Below, in pieces: positions 1 through 8,573 of a DNA stretch of 64,000 bases. Numbering within the stretch: position 1 is the first letter of the stretch; every line of letters begins with the position of its first letter. The position numbers and the translations under genes were made by a program. Source of the DNA: Cohnella cholangitidis (lineage in GTDB: Bacteria; Bacillota; Bacilli; Paenibacillales; Paenibacillaceae); contig NZ_CP041969.1 of the NCBI RefSeq assembly GCF_014107495.1, forward strand, positions 4,761,501-4,825,500, given 5' to 3'. The notes beneath the pieces are model-generated. The model had not been told where the DNA came from, searched no databases, and saw only the letters and a program-made list of their open reading frames with translations.

Positions 1-82
1 CAACCGTCCATGCTTTCGCTTCCTTGCCAACCAATGTTTGGTCTAAGGGGATTGTAGATTCTTTGCCGCTTTTTATATTATT

Positions 83-1630
83 CTACTTCAACGAGCTGAC
101 CAGCTTGTTCAGCAAAGTTCGGTTATCGTCTTGGCTGATCTCCCACAGCATCGCTCCGCCTAACCCCTTGGAACGGATATACTCCGCTTTGTAAGCTATC
201 GATTCCGGGTCCTCGTATACGATTAGCGTGCCGGTCGTTTTTTTGTACAGCCAAGGAACTTTGGCGTTATCATTCCAGTATCGGACGAACCCGTTTCCGT
301 TAATCCAGCCCATCTTCTCCAGCTCGTCGTATTCGTGGACTCCATTAGCCGTGGTTCCCTGTGAGACGTCTTTACACGTCTGATATAAGCCTTGATTGGT
401 CTGAGCGCAGCCCGTCCATCCCCGCCCGTACATCGGGATGCCCAAGACCAGCTTGTTCGCCGGAACTCCCTCATTCAAGAACGTGTTGACGGTATGGTGA
501 ATGTTGGATTTCGCGCTAGTCGAATCCGCAGGATCCGCGTATAAGGGGGCATTATGATTGCTTTTCTTCTCCCAATTGCCATGGTAGTCATAGGTCATCA
601 GATTGATCCAGTCTACGATGGACGCAACTTTTGCTATCTCCGTATTGCTTGCGTATGAGGGGAAGGCTCCCGCGGCAATCGTCAGCGAATACGTATTGCC
701 GTCCTTGAGCTGCACGGCATCCAGCTTGTCGCGGATCGTCCGGAGGAGCAAAGTAAAATTGATCTTGTCTTCCGCTCTGGCCGAATTCGAAGCCAATCCT
801 CCGGCAACCGGGTATTCCCAATCCAGATCAATCCCGTCAAACCCGTTGTCGCGCATGAATTTCACGGCACTGTCGGCGAATTTCGTACGGGAGTATTGGG
901 ATAACGCGATATCGGAGAAAAATTCGGACCACGTCCATCCGCCAATGCTGATTAGCGTACGAAGCTTCGGGTTGGCTTGCTTAAGCTTGCGAAGCTCGGG
1001 AAAGTTAACTTGGTCCGCCCAGTAATCTCCGTTGACGACTTGGCCGTCTTTGACGTTGGCGAAAGCATAGTTGATGTGGGTAAGATTAGAAGCATCTGTT
1101 TGCTTGACGTCGAATTTCTGATAAGTTCCCCAGTAAGGGTAATAAGCAACGATTTTATACGATGATTTGTCGGGCACCGGCATCGATTGGGCGGAATTCT
1201 CGGTTATCTCGATCGTATGGGTGGCCGCATACCAATGGATTCCTAGATCCAAAAGCGAAACAACGGAACGCAAGGGTAGAAATAGGGTAGATCCTTTCAA
1301 TAGAGGCGCTGCCGTTAGGTTAACGATATCGTTGTTTAAGTAGGCAAGTTTTTTGTTCACTTCCATGACAATCGCTAGATCGGACTTGGAAAGCTTGAAC
1401 TTGGTTTTGTCGATCCAATCGACCTGCAAGCCAAGCTTTTGCGCCAACGGCCTCGTTTCCACGAAGGTGCTTCCGTTCTGAACGAAAGGCTGCGTTTGGA
1501 AAGCGATTCTTTGTTGGTTGTATGTAACTTTGATTTCATTGCCGGCGTGGCTCGAAGGCGTAGGAATAGTGGAAACGCCTACAAGAATAGTCAGCACAAG
1601 GATACGGAGAAGGGTTGCGTAGTTTTTCAT
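83..1630 (-). CDS. Secreted GH18 chitinase with N-terminal copper-amine-oxidase-like stalk domain
   Basis: The 515-residue protein starts with a Sec signal peptide (about residues 1-30, ending near SHAG). Residues about 35-145 resemble the copper amine oxidase N-terminal (stalk) domain that many Paenibacillaceae exported proteins carry. From about residue 158 it is a glycoside hydrolase 18 barrel: IVAYYPYWG opens the first strand, SIGGW is the second conserved motif, and DGIDLDWEYP (265-274) is the catalytic DxxDxDxE signature with Glu272 as proton donor. The family hydrolyses beta-1,4 N-acetylglucosamine polymers such as chitin. The late LWEISQDD near the C terminus is also typical. The start at 1630 has GGGAGAG six bases upstream. 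No chitin-binding module is visible, so it could be a spore-cortex or cell-wall type GH18 rather than a true chitinase. The fold is certain, the exact substrate is not. Confidence 0.93.
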   Translation of the reverse strand: MKNYATLLRILVLTILVGVSTIPTPSSHAGNEIKVTYNQQRIAFQTQPFVQNGSTFVETRPLAQKLGLQVDWIDKTKFKLSKSDLAIVMEVNKKLAYLNNDIVNLTAAPLLKGSTLFLPLRSVVSLLDLGIHWYAATHTIEITENSAQSMPVPDKSSYKIVAYYPYWGTYQKFDVKQTDASNLTHINYAFANVKDGQVVNGDYWADQVNFPELRKLKQANPKLRTLISIGGWTWSEFFSDIALSQYSRTKFADSAVKFMRDNGFDGIDLDWEYPVAGGLASNSARAEDKINFTLLLRTIRDKLDAVQLKDGNTYSLTIAAGAFPSYASNTEIAKVASIVDWINLMTYDYHGNWEKKSNHNAPLYADPADSTSAKSNIHHTVNTFLNEGVPANKLVLGIPMYGRGWTGCAQTNQGLYQTCKDVSQGTTANGVHEYDELEKMGWINGNGFVRYWNDNAKVPWLYKKTTGTLIVYEDPESIAYKAEYIRSKGLGGAMLWEISQDDNRTLLNKLVSSLK

Positions 1631-1723
1631 TCGTCACTCTCCCAGTCATGAATCTAGTTCATCTTATTTTCCGGGAGAGGTAGATTGTTAGTAAAGGCAA
1701 ACAATATGGTAATAGAGGCGATA

Positions 1724-3073
1724 TTATGCAGTGTGTTTAGGGAGAGTTATGCGGATTTCGGTGGTGCTGCTATTCTCGTCGGAATGTACATCGAGTTCGC
1801 CGCGATAGTGTTTGACCCGTTCCTGTACGATGGCCAGTCCAAGGCCGGAATGACCTTCTCCTTTAGTCGTATAGCCGGGAAGAAAGATACGTTCTTTATC
1901 TTGAGCGTTTAGCATGCGGCCGCTATTGGAGACTTGAAGCTTGATCGTATTATCTTTCATGATAAGGATAGAGGCATGTACTTGACGCTCGTTCTGCGGG
2001 AGCAGGCTGGTTTCGTCAAACGCGTTGTCGACGAGATTACCCATGATTTTAATGATATCTATCACCCTAATGGTCGTTTCGTCCGTATTCCAATCGTCCG
2101 GCATCTCGTAGGTAAAAGTGATTCCTTTGCCGATCGCAACGGTCACTTTCGCTTGGATAAACGCAGCCAATGCCGGCGAAGAGTGATGGACGATATCGCT
2201 GACGTCGCGGGTTTCTTTGACCAAGTCAGCCACGTATGCCCTTAATTGATCGGTTTTGCCCATTTGGACCATCGTGTGGATAACCTGGACATGGTTAAGA
2301 AAGTCGTGACGCTGCCCGCGAATCGAAGTAAACATGTCGTTGATCTCTTCCACGTACACTTCCTGCGTCATGCGAGCGGCATGTTCTCTAGTGCGGACAA
2401 GCAGACGGATGATAGAGACTAGGGCTAGGAAACTGAAAAAAATGGTCAAATAAATCAACGACAAGTTGAATAGTTGGTTATACTTATCTGGCGTAATTTG
2501 AATGAGTATGAGTACTCCAAGTAAAAAAAACTGGATTACAATAAGCGCAATGACTGTAGTTAAGGTGCGTCGGTCGCCTTCTAGGACAATAGAGAAAAAA
2601 CGTTTACCGGAGAAGAAATTCCTTTTGCGAATAAACCAAGAAACAAATAAAACAATTAGTAATTGGGGGTACATAACTTTAATCATTAGCATCAGATCAT
2701 CTCTAATCAAATCCTCATGAGATGAAACGCCGATAATATAGATAAGAGTTATTCCAGATGTGGTATCCATGCAAATGCCAAACAAAAACCAGAAAAGTAA
2801 CAGGTATAATCTTTTTTTCAATCGTAGATCCCTGAACAATATTAACATAAGTATAGTTCCTGCCAAGATTGAGTTAACTAGATGTAATGGCAGCGGTAAT
2901 ACTAGGATTAGCGCATCGGTGTAAATAGAATGTATCAGAGTAAAAAGGACTAGGCGTCTCAACAATTTAGGCGGCTGAGGATCCAAAAATGAAAAACAAA
3001 ATAACAAGTATGTAAATGTCTGAGGTTGAGCGACTAAGACATCCAGTTTTAAGAAAGTGATGAATTCTTGCAT
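1724..3073 (-). CDS. Membrane sensor histidine kinase, AgrC/Spo0B-type H-box
   Basis: A 449-residue kinase. The first ~225 residues form about six or seven hydrophobic segments. Then comes a dimerisation helix with a Spo0B/AgrC-like H-box around RGQRHDFLNH (His256), an N-box IMGNLVDNAFDE (about 344-353) and a G-box GHSGLGLAIVQE near the C terminus. This layout (polytopic sensor, RHDFxNH box, short HATPase domain) is that of AgrC peptide-pheromone receptors. It lies divergently from the AgrB/AgrD/LytTR genes 220 bases away, so it is the natural receptor candidate for the AgrD-derived peptide. No full response regulator with a receiver domain lies in the locus, which leaves its phospho-acceptor open. 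The start at 3073 has GGGAGAGG about ten bases upstream. Confidence 0.9.
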   Translation of the reverse strand: MQEFITFLKLDVLVAQPQTFTYLLFCFSFLDPQPPKLLRRLVLFTLIHSIYTDALILVLPLPLHLVNSILAGTILMLILFRDLRLKKRLYLLLFWFLFGICMDTTSGITLIYIIGVSSHEDLIRDDLMLMIKVMYPQLLIVLFVSWFIRKRNFFSGKRFFSIVLEGDRRTLTTVIALIVIQFFLLGVLILIQITPDKYNQLFNLSLIYLTIFFSFLALVSIIRLLVRTREHAARMTQEVYVEEINDMFTSIRGQRHDFLNHVQVIHTMVQMGKTDQLRAYVADLVKETRDVSDIVHHSSPALAAFIQAKVTVAIGKGITFTYEMPDDWNTDETTIRVIDIIKIMGNLVDNAFDETSLLPQNERQVHASILIMKDNTIKLQVSNSGRMLNAQDKERIFLPGYTTKGEGHSGLGLAIVQERVKHYRGELDVHSDENSSTTEIRITLPKHTA

Positions 3074-3292
3074 GTCTAGAGTACCTCTCCCAATTATTTC
3101 TGCATGATATACTTCTTTTATACCATTAATTGAAGAAAATAATTTAATTACTTTATTTGAATGATATATGATGTTACAAAATTTACCAATTTAATGCGAG
3201 GAATCATAAATTTTGATACGAATTCTATGGAATATGATAGAATAGTAGTAGAATAGTTATTAGGTCTTTTGGGATAGAGGAGTACATCTACG
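3074..3292. promoter_or_regulatory. Divergent AT-rich promoter region of the agr-like locus with inverted repeat
   Basis: This 219-base AT-rich spacer separates the kinase gene from the agrB side and must hold both promoters. An inverted repeat ATTCTAT-N8-ATAGAAT lies at 3222-3243, next to a TTGATA at 3213-3218 and about 50 bases upstream of the first plus-strand start. I could not fit a clean 17-base-spaced promoter. The repeat may be an operator, but its ligand is unknown. Confidence 0.4.
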
Positions 3293-3952
3293 ATGGATTT
3301 GTTTAAGTTTATTTTCTTTTCCTCACTTGAATACTTTTCTTCTTTTGTTTTTATTTTAGTTCAATTTAGATTCTCTCTTAAAGAGAATGCGACTAAGATT
3401 GTTTTAATTTCCTTATTGCTCTCGTTTGTTTCTTATTCCTTTATTAATGCTGACTTAAGTACTATATCTCCAATCATACAAATTGTCATTTTTTTGATTT
3501 ATATTCAAATGGTTATGAAAGTTAGCGTTATAAATTCCATCATCATGGTATTCACGGGCTACATAGTATATGGATTGGTACAAACGTGTATCATCGCGGT
3601 TTTTTCTCATGTCGGAGTGATTGAGAGAGAGTTGGAAGCCGCTACTAATACGGCATACTTATTGCAAGTTTCATCTTGTATCTTGATGCTTCTTTTGAGC
3701 TTTTTGAATTATTATTTTAAAGGCGGCTTTAGCTTTATCGAAGCGCGAAGTAGGTTTTCAAAGAAATCGTTTACCGGGAAAAACAAAGGTTTTATCGCAT
3801 TCATTTTTATTGGGCTGTTTATTTCGGTATTCTCAAACATTGTAATATTGGAAAGCGAGACGCCCCCTTACTTATTAATAGCATCCGTATTATTGGTAGC
3901 ATTAGTCATTCTGTTCTACTTTTCTTTAAGGAGAGATGAAGTCGTTGATTGA
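3293..3952 (+). CDS. Small polytopic membrane protein of the agr-like locus
   Basis: A 219-residue, strongly hydrophobic and AT-rich gene product with about six predicted membrane segments and short charged loops. I recognise no catalytic motif. Its N-terminal half has the look of a kinase sensor domain without the kinase, comparable in size to the membrane half of the neighbouring histidine kinase. It has a good ribosome site (AGAGGAG before 3293), and its end overlaps agrB by 17 bases, so the two are translationally coupled. A role in peptide processing, sensing or modulation of the kinase is inference from position alone. Confidence 0.8.
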   Translation: MDLFKFIFFSSLEYFSSFVFILVQFRFSLKENATKIVLISLLLSFVSYSFINADLSTISPIIQIVIFLIYIQMVMKVSVINSIIMVFTGYIVYGLVQTCIIAVFSHVGVIERELEAATNTAYLLQVSSCILMLLLSFLNYYFKGGFSFIEARSRFSKKSFTGKNKGFIAFIFIGLFISVFSNIVILESETPPYLLIASVLLVALVILFYFSLRRDEVVD

Positions 3953-4475
3953 CGCAATCGCAACTAAGCTGGCTGTTAAAATCAAGGAAGCAAACCCAGA
4001 GGAGACTGCAAGCGTCGAGGTAATGAAGTTTGCTCTTTTTGGAATCATCCATAATACGTTGACTTTCGCGACCGCTCTGATTGTCGGATTGTGTTTGGGA
4101 CAATTATTGGAAACCTTGCTTGCCGCGTTTAGCTTTATGATTTTGCGATTCGTGTCGGGTGGATACCATTTCAAAACACCGCTATCCTGCCTTCTTTTTT
4201 CATCTTTTGTATTTGTATTAATCCCTTTCATTCCTATGCAAGGAACATCTGTAATCATTATTAATTCGATTAGCTTAATCCTAGTATTACTATTTGCTCC
4301 TTCGAACATTAGAGAGCATATAAGAGTTTCGGAGAAATTTTTTCCGATTTTCAAAGTCATTTCCGCGCTTTTGGTCGGCGCTGGTTTCCTATTAGACAAT
4401 CCTATTATTATATTGGCTTTTTTCGTACAATCGATTACTTTGATTACTTTTAAGAAGGAGGTGAACAATCCATGA
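3936..4475 (+). CDS. agrB: AgrB-family peptide-processing cysteine endopeptidase
   Basis: A 179-residue integral membrane protein of the AgrB family, which cuts the AgrD precursor C-terminally and forms a thiolactone ring. The catalytic pair is visible in RFVSGGYHFK followed by TPLSC: His78 and Cys85, with the usual six-residue spacing. About four to six hydrophobic segments follow. AAGGAG lies only two bases before the ATG at 3936, an unusually tight spacing. The start is supported by alignment of the N-terminal region (amphipathic helix, about 20 residues) with the family. It overlaps the upstream gene by 17 bases, and its stop overlaps the agrD start as ATGA. Confidence 0.93.
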   Translation: MKSLIDAIATKLAVKIKEANPEETASVEVMKFALFGIIHNTLTFATALIVGLCLGQLLETLLAAFSFMILRFVSGGYHFKTPLSCLLFSSFVFVLIPFIPMQGTSVIIINSISLILVLLFAPSNIREHIRVSEKFFPIFKVISALLVGAGFLLDNPIIILAFFVQSITLITFKKEVNNP

Positions 4476-4600
4476 AAAGAAAAGGAGTCGTAATCATTTC
4501 TAAGCTGTTGGCAATGGCAGCGGTCATTTTTGTAAGTACGGCTTGTTGGTGGGCGGTATATCGTCCAGAGGTACCTAGTGAATTAAAAAAACCTGCTTAA
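4472..4600 (+). CDS. agrD: AgrD-type cyclic lactone autoinducer precursor (42 aa)
   Basis: A 42-codon gene starting at the ATG that overlaps the agrB stop (ATGA at 4472-4475), with GAAGGAGGTG just upstream. The product has a basic, amphipathic N-terminal half (MKRKGVVIISKLLAMAAV), then STACWWAVYRPEVP and a charged tail ending KKPA. This is the clostridial/Paenibacillus AgrD pattern: small residues, Cys, four ring residues, then an aromatic or polar residue, x, P and further prolines. By comparison with Clostridium perfringens AgrD (CLWFT followed by HQP), the ring is predicted as CWWAV, a five-residue thiolactone with a short TA or STA exocyclic tail. Exact cut sites are inferred. Confidence 0.88.
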   Translation: MKRKGVVIISKLLAMAAVIFVSTACWWAVYRPEVPSELKKPA

Positions 4601-4640
4601 GGAAAGTAGAAGGAATCAATTTGTATAAGGGGATGAAACC

Positions 4641-5030
4641 ATGTCTGATCAGATCCGCTTGTTGGACCGTGATGGGAATCCGTGCACCGTGAATATTGAA
4701 GATTTGATTGCGATTAAACCGACGGCGGATGGTCCGGAGTTCTATACGAAGGACAGCATGTATTTCTATCCCACTACGCTTGATGAACTTTTAATTCTGT
4801 TTAAGGATTTAGGTTTCGAACGTTTGGACCGGACGAATCTGGTTAATCTTAATCACGTTAAGGCTTTTGATCCGAAAGCTCGTAAGGTTTACTTTGAGCA
4901 TCCCTGGAGTAAAGACAGCAAATTTGCTACCGTCTCGGAAGCGAATGTAAGTAAAGTGCAGCATCTGGCGAAAGAAGAGCAAGCCAAGTACAAGGTTTTT
5001 CCGAAGCCGTCGTTGTTCTGGAAGAAGTGA
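4641..5030 (+). CDS. Stand-alone LytTR-type DNA-binding regulator
   Basis: A 129-residue protein containing one LytTR domain and no receiver domain. Typical features are the early IEDLIAIKP strand, the FYPTTLDELLILF helix and the RLDRTNLVNLNHVKAFD segment, which is the conserved F-x-R-x-H/T-x-S-x-LVN motif in variant form. LytTR proteins bind tandem direct repeats upstream of target promoters. It follows agrD by 40 bases with AAGGGGATG before its ATG. AgrA is normally REC-LytTR, so a receiver-less regulator suggests either a constitutive regulator or control by another route than phosphotransfer from the adjacent kinase. Confidence 0.88.
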   Translation: MSDQIRLLDRDGNPCTVNIEDLIAIKPTADGPEFYTKDSMYFYPTTLDELLILFKDLGFERLDRTNLVNLNHVKAFDPKARKVYFEHPWSKDSKFATVSEANVSKVQHLAKEEQAKYKVFPKPSLFWKK

Positions 5031-5055
5031 ACTCGCAGCCATAAGGAAGCAGGAG

Positions 5056-5081
5056 CCAAACCGCCTAGGTTTGGTTTTTTT
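5056..5081 (+). terminator. Intrinsic terminator after the agr-like operon
   Basis: CCAAACC (5056-5062) and GGTTTGG (5068-5074) form a perfect 7-bp stem with loop GCCTA, directly followed by seven T. Confidence 0.9.
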
Positions 5082-5164
5082 ATTTTATTGTTCCCATGCG
5101 ACGAAGCAAGAACAATCTCCCTCAATTATAGGTATTTCATATAATAAAAATAGTTTTTATATAT

Positions 5165-5193
5165 TTTAACTATTAAAAGCCGTGTGCTATAAC
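5165..5193 (+). promoter_or_regulatory. SigA-type promoter of the methyltransferase gene
   Basis: TTTAAC (5165-5170), exactly 17 bases, then TATAAC (5188-5193), 38 bases before the start codon. Confidence 0.6.
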
Positions 5194-5230
5194 ATAATTA
5201 TCAAGTTAACCGACAAGGGGATGTGTAGGT

Positions 5231-6013
5231 ATGAGTAAGAACGCGAACGAACAAAAAGTGCATTGGGAAGCGGATGTGTACGATCAGTCAATGAGTTACG
5301 TGTCCCAATACGGAGAAGACATTTTGCAATGGTTAAATCCTAGTCATGGCGAGAGGATAGTCGACTTCGGCTGCGGAACAGGGGATCTGGCGGCGAAGAT
5401 CGCAGCGCGGGGCGCGGAAGTTACCGGAGTGGATATTTCCCCGGAAATGGTCGAAAGGGCACGGATTAAATACCCCGAACTTACCTTTCAATGCGCGAAC
5501 GGGATGAGCTGGAGATCGGAACAGTCGTACGATGCGGTATTCAGCAATGCGGCTTTGCATTGGATGAAGGATCCGGAAGCCGCTATTGGCAGCATGATAT
5601 CAGGGCTTGTTCCCGGGGGGAGATTGGTTGCGGAGTTCGGCGGGTTTGGCAATGTGGCGACGATTGTCGAAGCCGTGAGAGAAACGCTGCAACGGCATGG
5701 GCGGGAAGAAGAATTCGTGAATCCCTGGTATTTTCCTACGGTGGGACAGTATGCTGCCTTGCTTGAGAAACACGGAATGGAAGTAAGAAGCGCGAATCTC
5801 TTCGACCGCCCTACACGGTTAGACGATGGAGAAGAAGGAATGAAAGGTTGGCTGCAGATGTTCGGAACGGCGATGTTCCCTCAGGCTGGCGAATCGGAAG
5901 CCGGGCAATGGATAAGGGAAGCGGCGGACAGTATGAAACAAACCGAGCTGTACGATCGAGGCGTCTGGACGGCCGATTATCGGCGCCTACGAGTGATCGC
6001 TATCAAAAAATAA
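5231..6013 (+). CDS. Class I SAM-dependent methyltransferase
   Basis: A 260-residue Rossmann methyltransferase. Motif I is IVDFGCGTGDLA (about 43-54), followed by VTGVDISPEMVERAR (motif II, acidic residue binding the SAM ribose) and the DAVFSNAALHWM stretch (motif IV region). This last segment is typical of the trans-aconitate/UbiE-like small-molecule methyltransferases. The substrate cannot be told from sequence. AAGGGG precedes the ATG at 5231. It appears monocistronic: a strong terminator precedes it and a 110-base gap follows. Confidence 0.9.
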   Translation: MSKNANEQKVHWEADVYDQSMSYVSQYGEDILQWLNPSHGERIVDFGCGTGDLAAKIAARGAEVTGVDISPEMVERARIKYPELTFQCANGMSWRSEQSYDAVFSNAALHWMKDPEAAIGSMISGLVPGGRLVAEFGGFGNVATIVEAVRETLQRHGREEEFVNPWYFPTVGQYAALLEKHGMEVRSANLFDRPTRLDDGEEGMKGWLQMFGTAMFPQAGESEAGQWIREAADSMKQTELYDRGVWTADYRRLRVIAIKK

Positions 6014-6122
6014 ATCGTAATATAGCACAATGGGATAAAAATAACACCGTTTCGTTCATTGACTAATAGAGGCAACTCGGGGAGAATGGGGAAATCACTA
6101 TTAGCGGGGACGGTATTGCATC

Positions 6123-7469
6123 ATGAAACTTCTCAAAGGCTGGTATGGCATTCTCATGCTGGCGCTCCCATCTTTATTCGCGTTCGCGACCCAAACGTTA
6201 ACCGGAACGATCAACTTGATCGTCGTCGGCGATCTCGGCTTCGTGGTCATTGCGGTCGTTGGCGTGTCCAACATTATCATGTATAACGTATTTGCCATCT
6301 TTTCGGGGATCGGCCATTCGATTAACTATCTCGTAGCGCAAAATTTCGGAGCCAACGAAATGCGCAAAGGAATGCAGAGAACCTACTTAGCGCTGATCGT
6401 AAGCGTTGCGGTTGGGCTTGTAATTGCATTGGCGGGCTGGCTCGCGAGCGGCGCGGTCCTGAAGCTGACGGGCGGTTCGGCCGATCTGATCGCGACGGGC
6501 GGAGACTACTTGGAGTTACGCTTCTACGCGATGTCATTCGGCATCATTAGTTTCGTGTTTCATGGATTCTTCCGAGGCGTGGGCGATACCCGTACTTCGA
6601 TGATCGTATCGATCGTGGCGAACGTTCTTATGGTAGGACTTACCTACGCTTTAACCTATGGGCATTGGGGATTGCCGGATCTGGGAGTCATCGGCGCCGG
6701 ATACGCTTTGCTGATCGGGGAAGCGGTGCAGCTGCTGGTCTGCCTGATCGTCTTCTGGGGACCGATGCATAAGCGTTATCAGACTCGGAAACTTCAGAAA
6801 CCGGATTGGAAGGAACTCAAGCTTATCTCTCTTGAAAGCGGGAAACTAGGTTTGCAAGAGTTCTCGATGAGTATCTCGATGTACATTTTCACGATATTCG
6901 TGCTGACTTTAGGGGACTTGGCCGCGGCAGCGAACGAGGTAGCGCTTAGCATTATGTCGTTCGGGTTCATGCCCGCGTTCGCGTTCGGTTCGACGGCGAC
7001 GATCTTGGTCGGGCAGGAGATCGGGCAGAGAAGGCCGGATTTGGCGAAAAAGGCGGGTACGAGCACGGCGATACTCGGTTCTATCTTTCTGATCCTGCTA
7101 GGGACGGTCGAAATAATCTGGGCGGTTCCGATAGCTCGATTGTACAGCGACGATCCCGGCGTATATGAATTGGCGGCTTATCTGATCCAAGTATCCGCGT
7201 ATTTGCAAATATTCGACGGATTCTATAACTTCTACGCCGGCGGTTTGCGTGGGATCGGCGATACGACTTTCTTGATGCGGGCTTCGTTCGTGCTCAGTAT
7301 ATTCATGTTTATCCCGCTCACTTATTTGTTCGTTATAGTTTTCGATTGGGGAAGCATCGGGGCATGGCTTGCGTTGTACTCGTTCTTAGTCGCTTTAGGA
7401 TTGGCTGTAATGATTCGTTACTACCGAACGGATTTTAGTTCCGTTAAATTGAAGGAAGCGCATGCGTAA
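6123..7469 (+). CDS. MATE-family multidrug/small-molecule exporter
   Basis: A 448-residue protein with about twelve hydrophobic segments arranged as two similar halves, as in the MATE (multidrug and toxic compound extrusion) family. Conserved family stretches include the N-terminal ALPSLFAFATQTL, the FHGFFRGVGDTRTSM segment in the first half and its counterpart FYAGGLRGIGDTTFLM in the second half. Such proteins export cationic or other small compounds in exchange for H+ or Na+. The ribosome site is weak (GCGGGGACGG). A 7-bp inverted repeat CTAATAG/CTATTAG brackets about 30 bases of the leader (6062-6105) and might be a regulatory hairpin. Function beyond efflux is unknown. Confidence 0.92.
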   Translation: MKLLKGWYGILMLALPSLFAFATQTLTGTINLIVVGDLGFVVIAVVGVSNIIMYNVFAIFSGIGHSINYLVAQNFGANEMRKGMQRTYLALIVSVAVGLVIALAGWLASGAVLKLTGGSADLIATGGDYLELRFYAMSFGIISFVFHGFFRGVGDTRTSMIVSIVANVLMVGLTYALTYGHWGLPDLGVIGAGYALLIGEAVQLLVCLIVFWGPMHKRYQTRKLQKPDWKELKLISLESGKLGLQEFSMSISMYIFTIFVLTLGDLAAAANEVALSIMSFGFMPAFAFGSTATILVGQEIGQRRPDLAKKAGTSTAILGSIFLILLGTVEIIWAVPIARLYSDDPGVYELAAYLIQVSAYLQIFDGFYNFYAGGLRGIGDTTFLMRASFVLSIFMFIPLTYLFVIVFDWGSIGAWLALYSFLVALGLAVMIRYYRTDFSSVKLKEAHA

Positions 7470-7480
7470 CTCATAAGAAC

Positions 7481-7521
7481 AAAAACACAACAGGCCTTCT
7501 CCTAACCGGAGGAGGCCTGTT
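7481..7521. terminator. Bidirectional terminator between MATE and SDR genes
   Basis: AACAGGCCT-TCTCC pairs with GGAGG-AGGCCTGTT (one G-T pair) around a TAACC loop. The A-rich stretch at 7480-7490 gives a T tract when read from the minus strand, so it best fits the convergent SDR gene and may also serve the MATE gene. Confidence 0.75.
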
Positions 7522-7534
7522 CCGTTCATTCATC

Positions 7535-8434
7535 CTACCCGTTCACGACTTCTCCGCCGTTCACGTGAAGCACTTGTCCAGCCATATAGGACGAATCCTC
7601 GCTCGCCAAGTACACGTAAGCGGGTGCCAGTTCATCGGGCTGACCGGCGCGTTTCATCGGGGTATCGGCTCCGAATTTGGCGACCTGCTGCGCGTCGAAG
7701 GTGGACGGGATGAGCGGCGTCCAGATCGGTCCGGGCGCAACGGCGTTCACGCGGATGCCTTGTCCGATGACGTTCAGAGCCAGCGAACGGGTGAAGGCGA
7801 CCTGGGCTCCCTTCGTGGCCGAGTAATCGAGCAATGTCGGGCTTCCCCGATATGCGGTTACCGATGTCGTATTAATAATAACGGAGCCGGAAGGAAGATG
7901 GGGAATCGCGGCCTGCGATAAGAAGAACATGCCGAACACGTTCGTGCGGAACGTTCTTTCCAACTGCTGCGGCGTAATCTGCTCCAGCTTGTCTTGCGGA
8001 TGCTGCTCGGCGGCATTGTTGACGACGATGTCCAGACGTCCTAAGTTAGCGACCGTTTGCTCGACCGCTTGTTTGCAGAAGGCTTGATCGCCGATATCCC
8101 CTTTGATGAGGAGACAACGGCGTCCTTCGGCTTCGATCTGGTTTTGGGTTTCCGCGGCATCCACGTCCTCGTTCAAGTAAATGACGGCTACGTCGGCTCC
8201 TTCCTTGGCGTAGACGATGGATACCGAACGGCCGATCCCGCTGTCTCCTCCGCTGACGATGGCGACTTTGCCCATCAATTTGCCCGCCGGGCGATAGACG
8301 GGAGACTCCGCTTCGGGAAGCGGGTTCATGTATTGCTGGATGCCGGGTTGATGGTTCTGGTGCTGCGGCGGGAACGAGCTTGGCCTTTGGGGGGAGCTGC
8401 TTGACGGCGTATTTTGCGAGTTAGACATCATCAT
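7535..8434 (-). CDS. SDR-family oxidoreductase (general stress/glucose-1-dehydrogenase-like)
   Basis: A 299-residue short-chain dehydrogenase with a ~45-residue Pro/Gln/Ser-rich N-terminal extension, as in the YhxC/YhdF (general stress protein 39) group of Bacilli. The cofactor loop is SGGDSGIGRS (61-70), with VVNNAA at 137-142 and the catalytic Ser in NTTSVTAY and Tyr204-x3-Lys208 (YSATK). The C-terminal HVNGGEVVNG is typical of the group. It probably reduces or oxidises an unknown alcohol/carbonyl with NAD(P). The start is one of three consecutive ATG codons (8434, 8431, 8428) behind AAAGGAGAG. In Bacillus, members are SigB-controlled; I did not find a convincing SigB promoter here. Confidence 0.92.
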   Translation of the reverse strand: MMMSNSQNTPSSSSPQRPSSFPPQHQNHQPGIQQYMNPLPEAESPVYRPAGKLMGKVAIVSGGDSGIGRSVSIVYAKEGADVAVIYLNEDVDAAETQNQIEAEGRRCLLIKGDIGDQAFCKQAVEQTVANLGRLDIVVNNAAEQHPQDKLEQITPQQLERTFRTNVFGMFFLSQAAIPHLPSGSVIINTTSVTAYRGSPTLLDYSATKGAQVAFTRSLALNVIGQGIRVNAVAPGPIWTPLIPSTFDAQQVAKFGADTPMKRAGQPDELAPAYVYLASEDSSYMAGQVLHVNGGEVVNG

Positions 8435-8529
8435 GAATCTCTCCTTTGCTTAAGGGTCGCTAACGGAAACCGATCGACGGCAGCGATAGAAGTAGGTTAA
8501 ACCAAATCGATTTATTTTAAGCAAAAATT

Positions 8530-8556
8530 TCAATATAACTCGTTATTTGTCGATAT
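8530..8556 (+). promoter_or_regulatory. SigD (flagellar sigma)-like promoter of the chemoreceptor gene
   Basis: TCAA (8530-8533), 15 bases, GTCGATAT (8549-8556). This is close to the SigD consensus TAAA-N15-GCCGATAT (3 of 4 and 7 of 8 matches) and lies 17 bases upstream of a methyl-accepting chemotaxis gene, the expected target. Confidence 0.6.
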
Positions 8557-8573
8557 AAATCTCATCCAGTCGA

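Noticed and set aside
1..82. Possible gene fragment or terminator at the left edge
   Set aside because: No coding frame or clear hairpin-plus-T signal can be supported in 82 bases.
603..1025. Plus-strand open frames opposite the chitinase gene
   Set aside because: No ribosome site and no recognisable protein; the minus strand encodes a clear GH18 domain.
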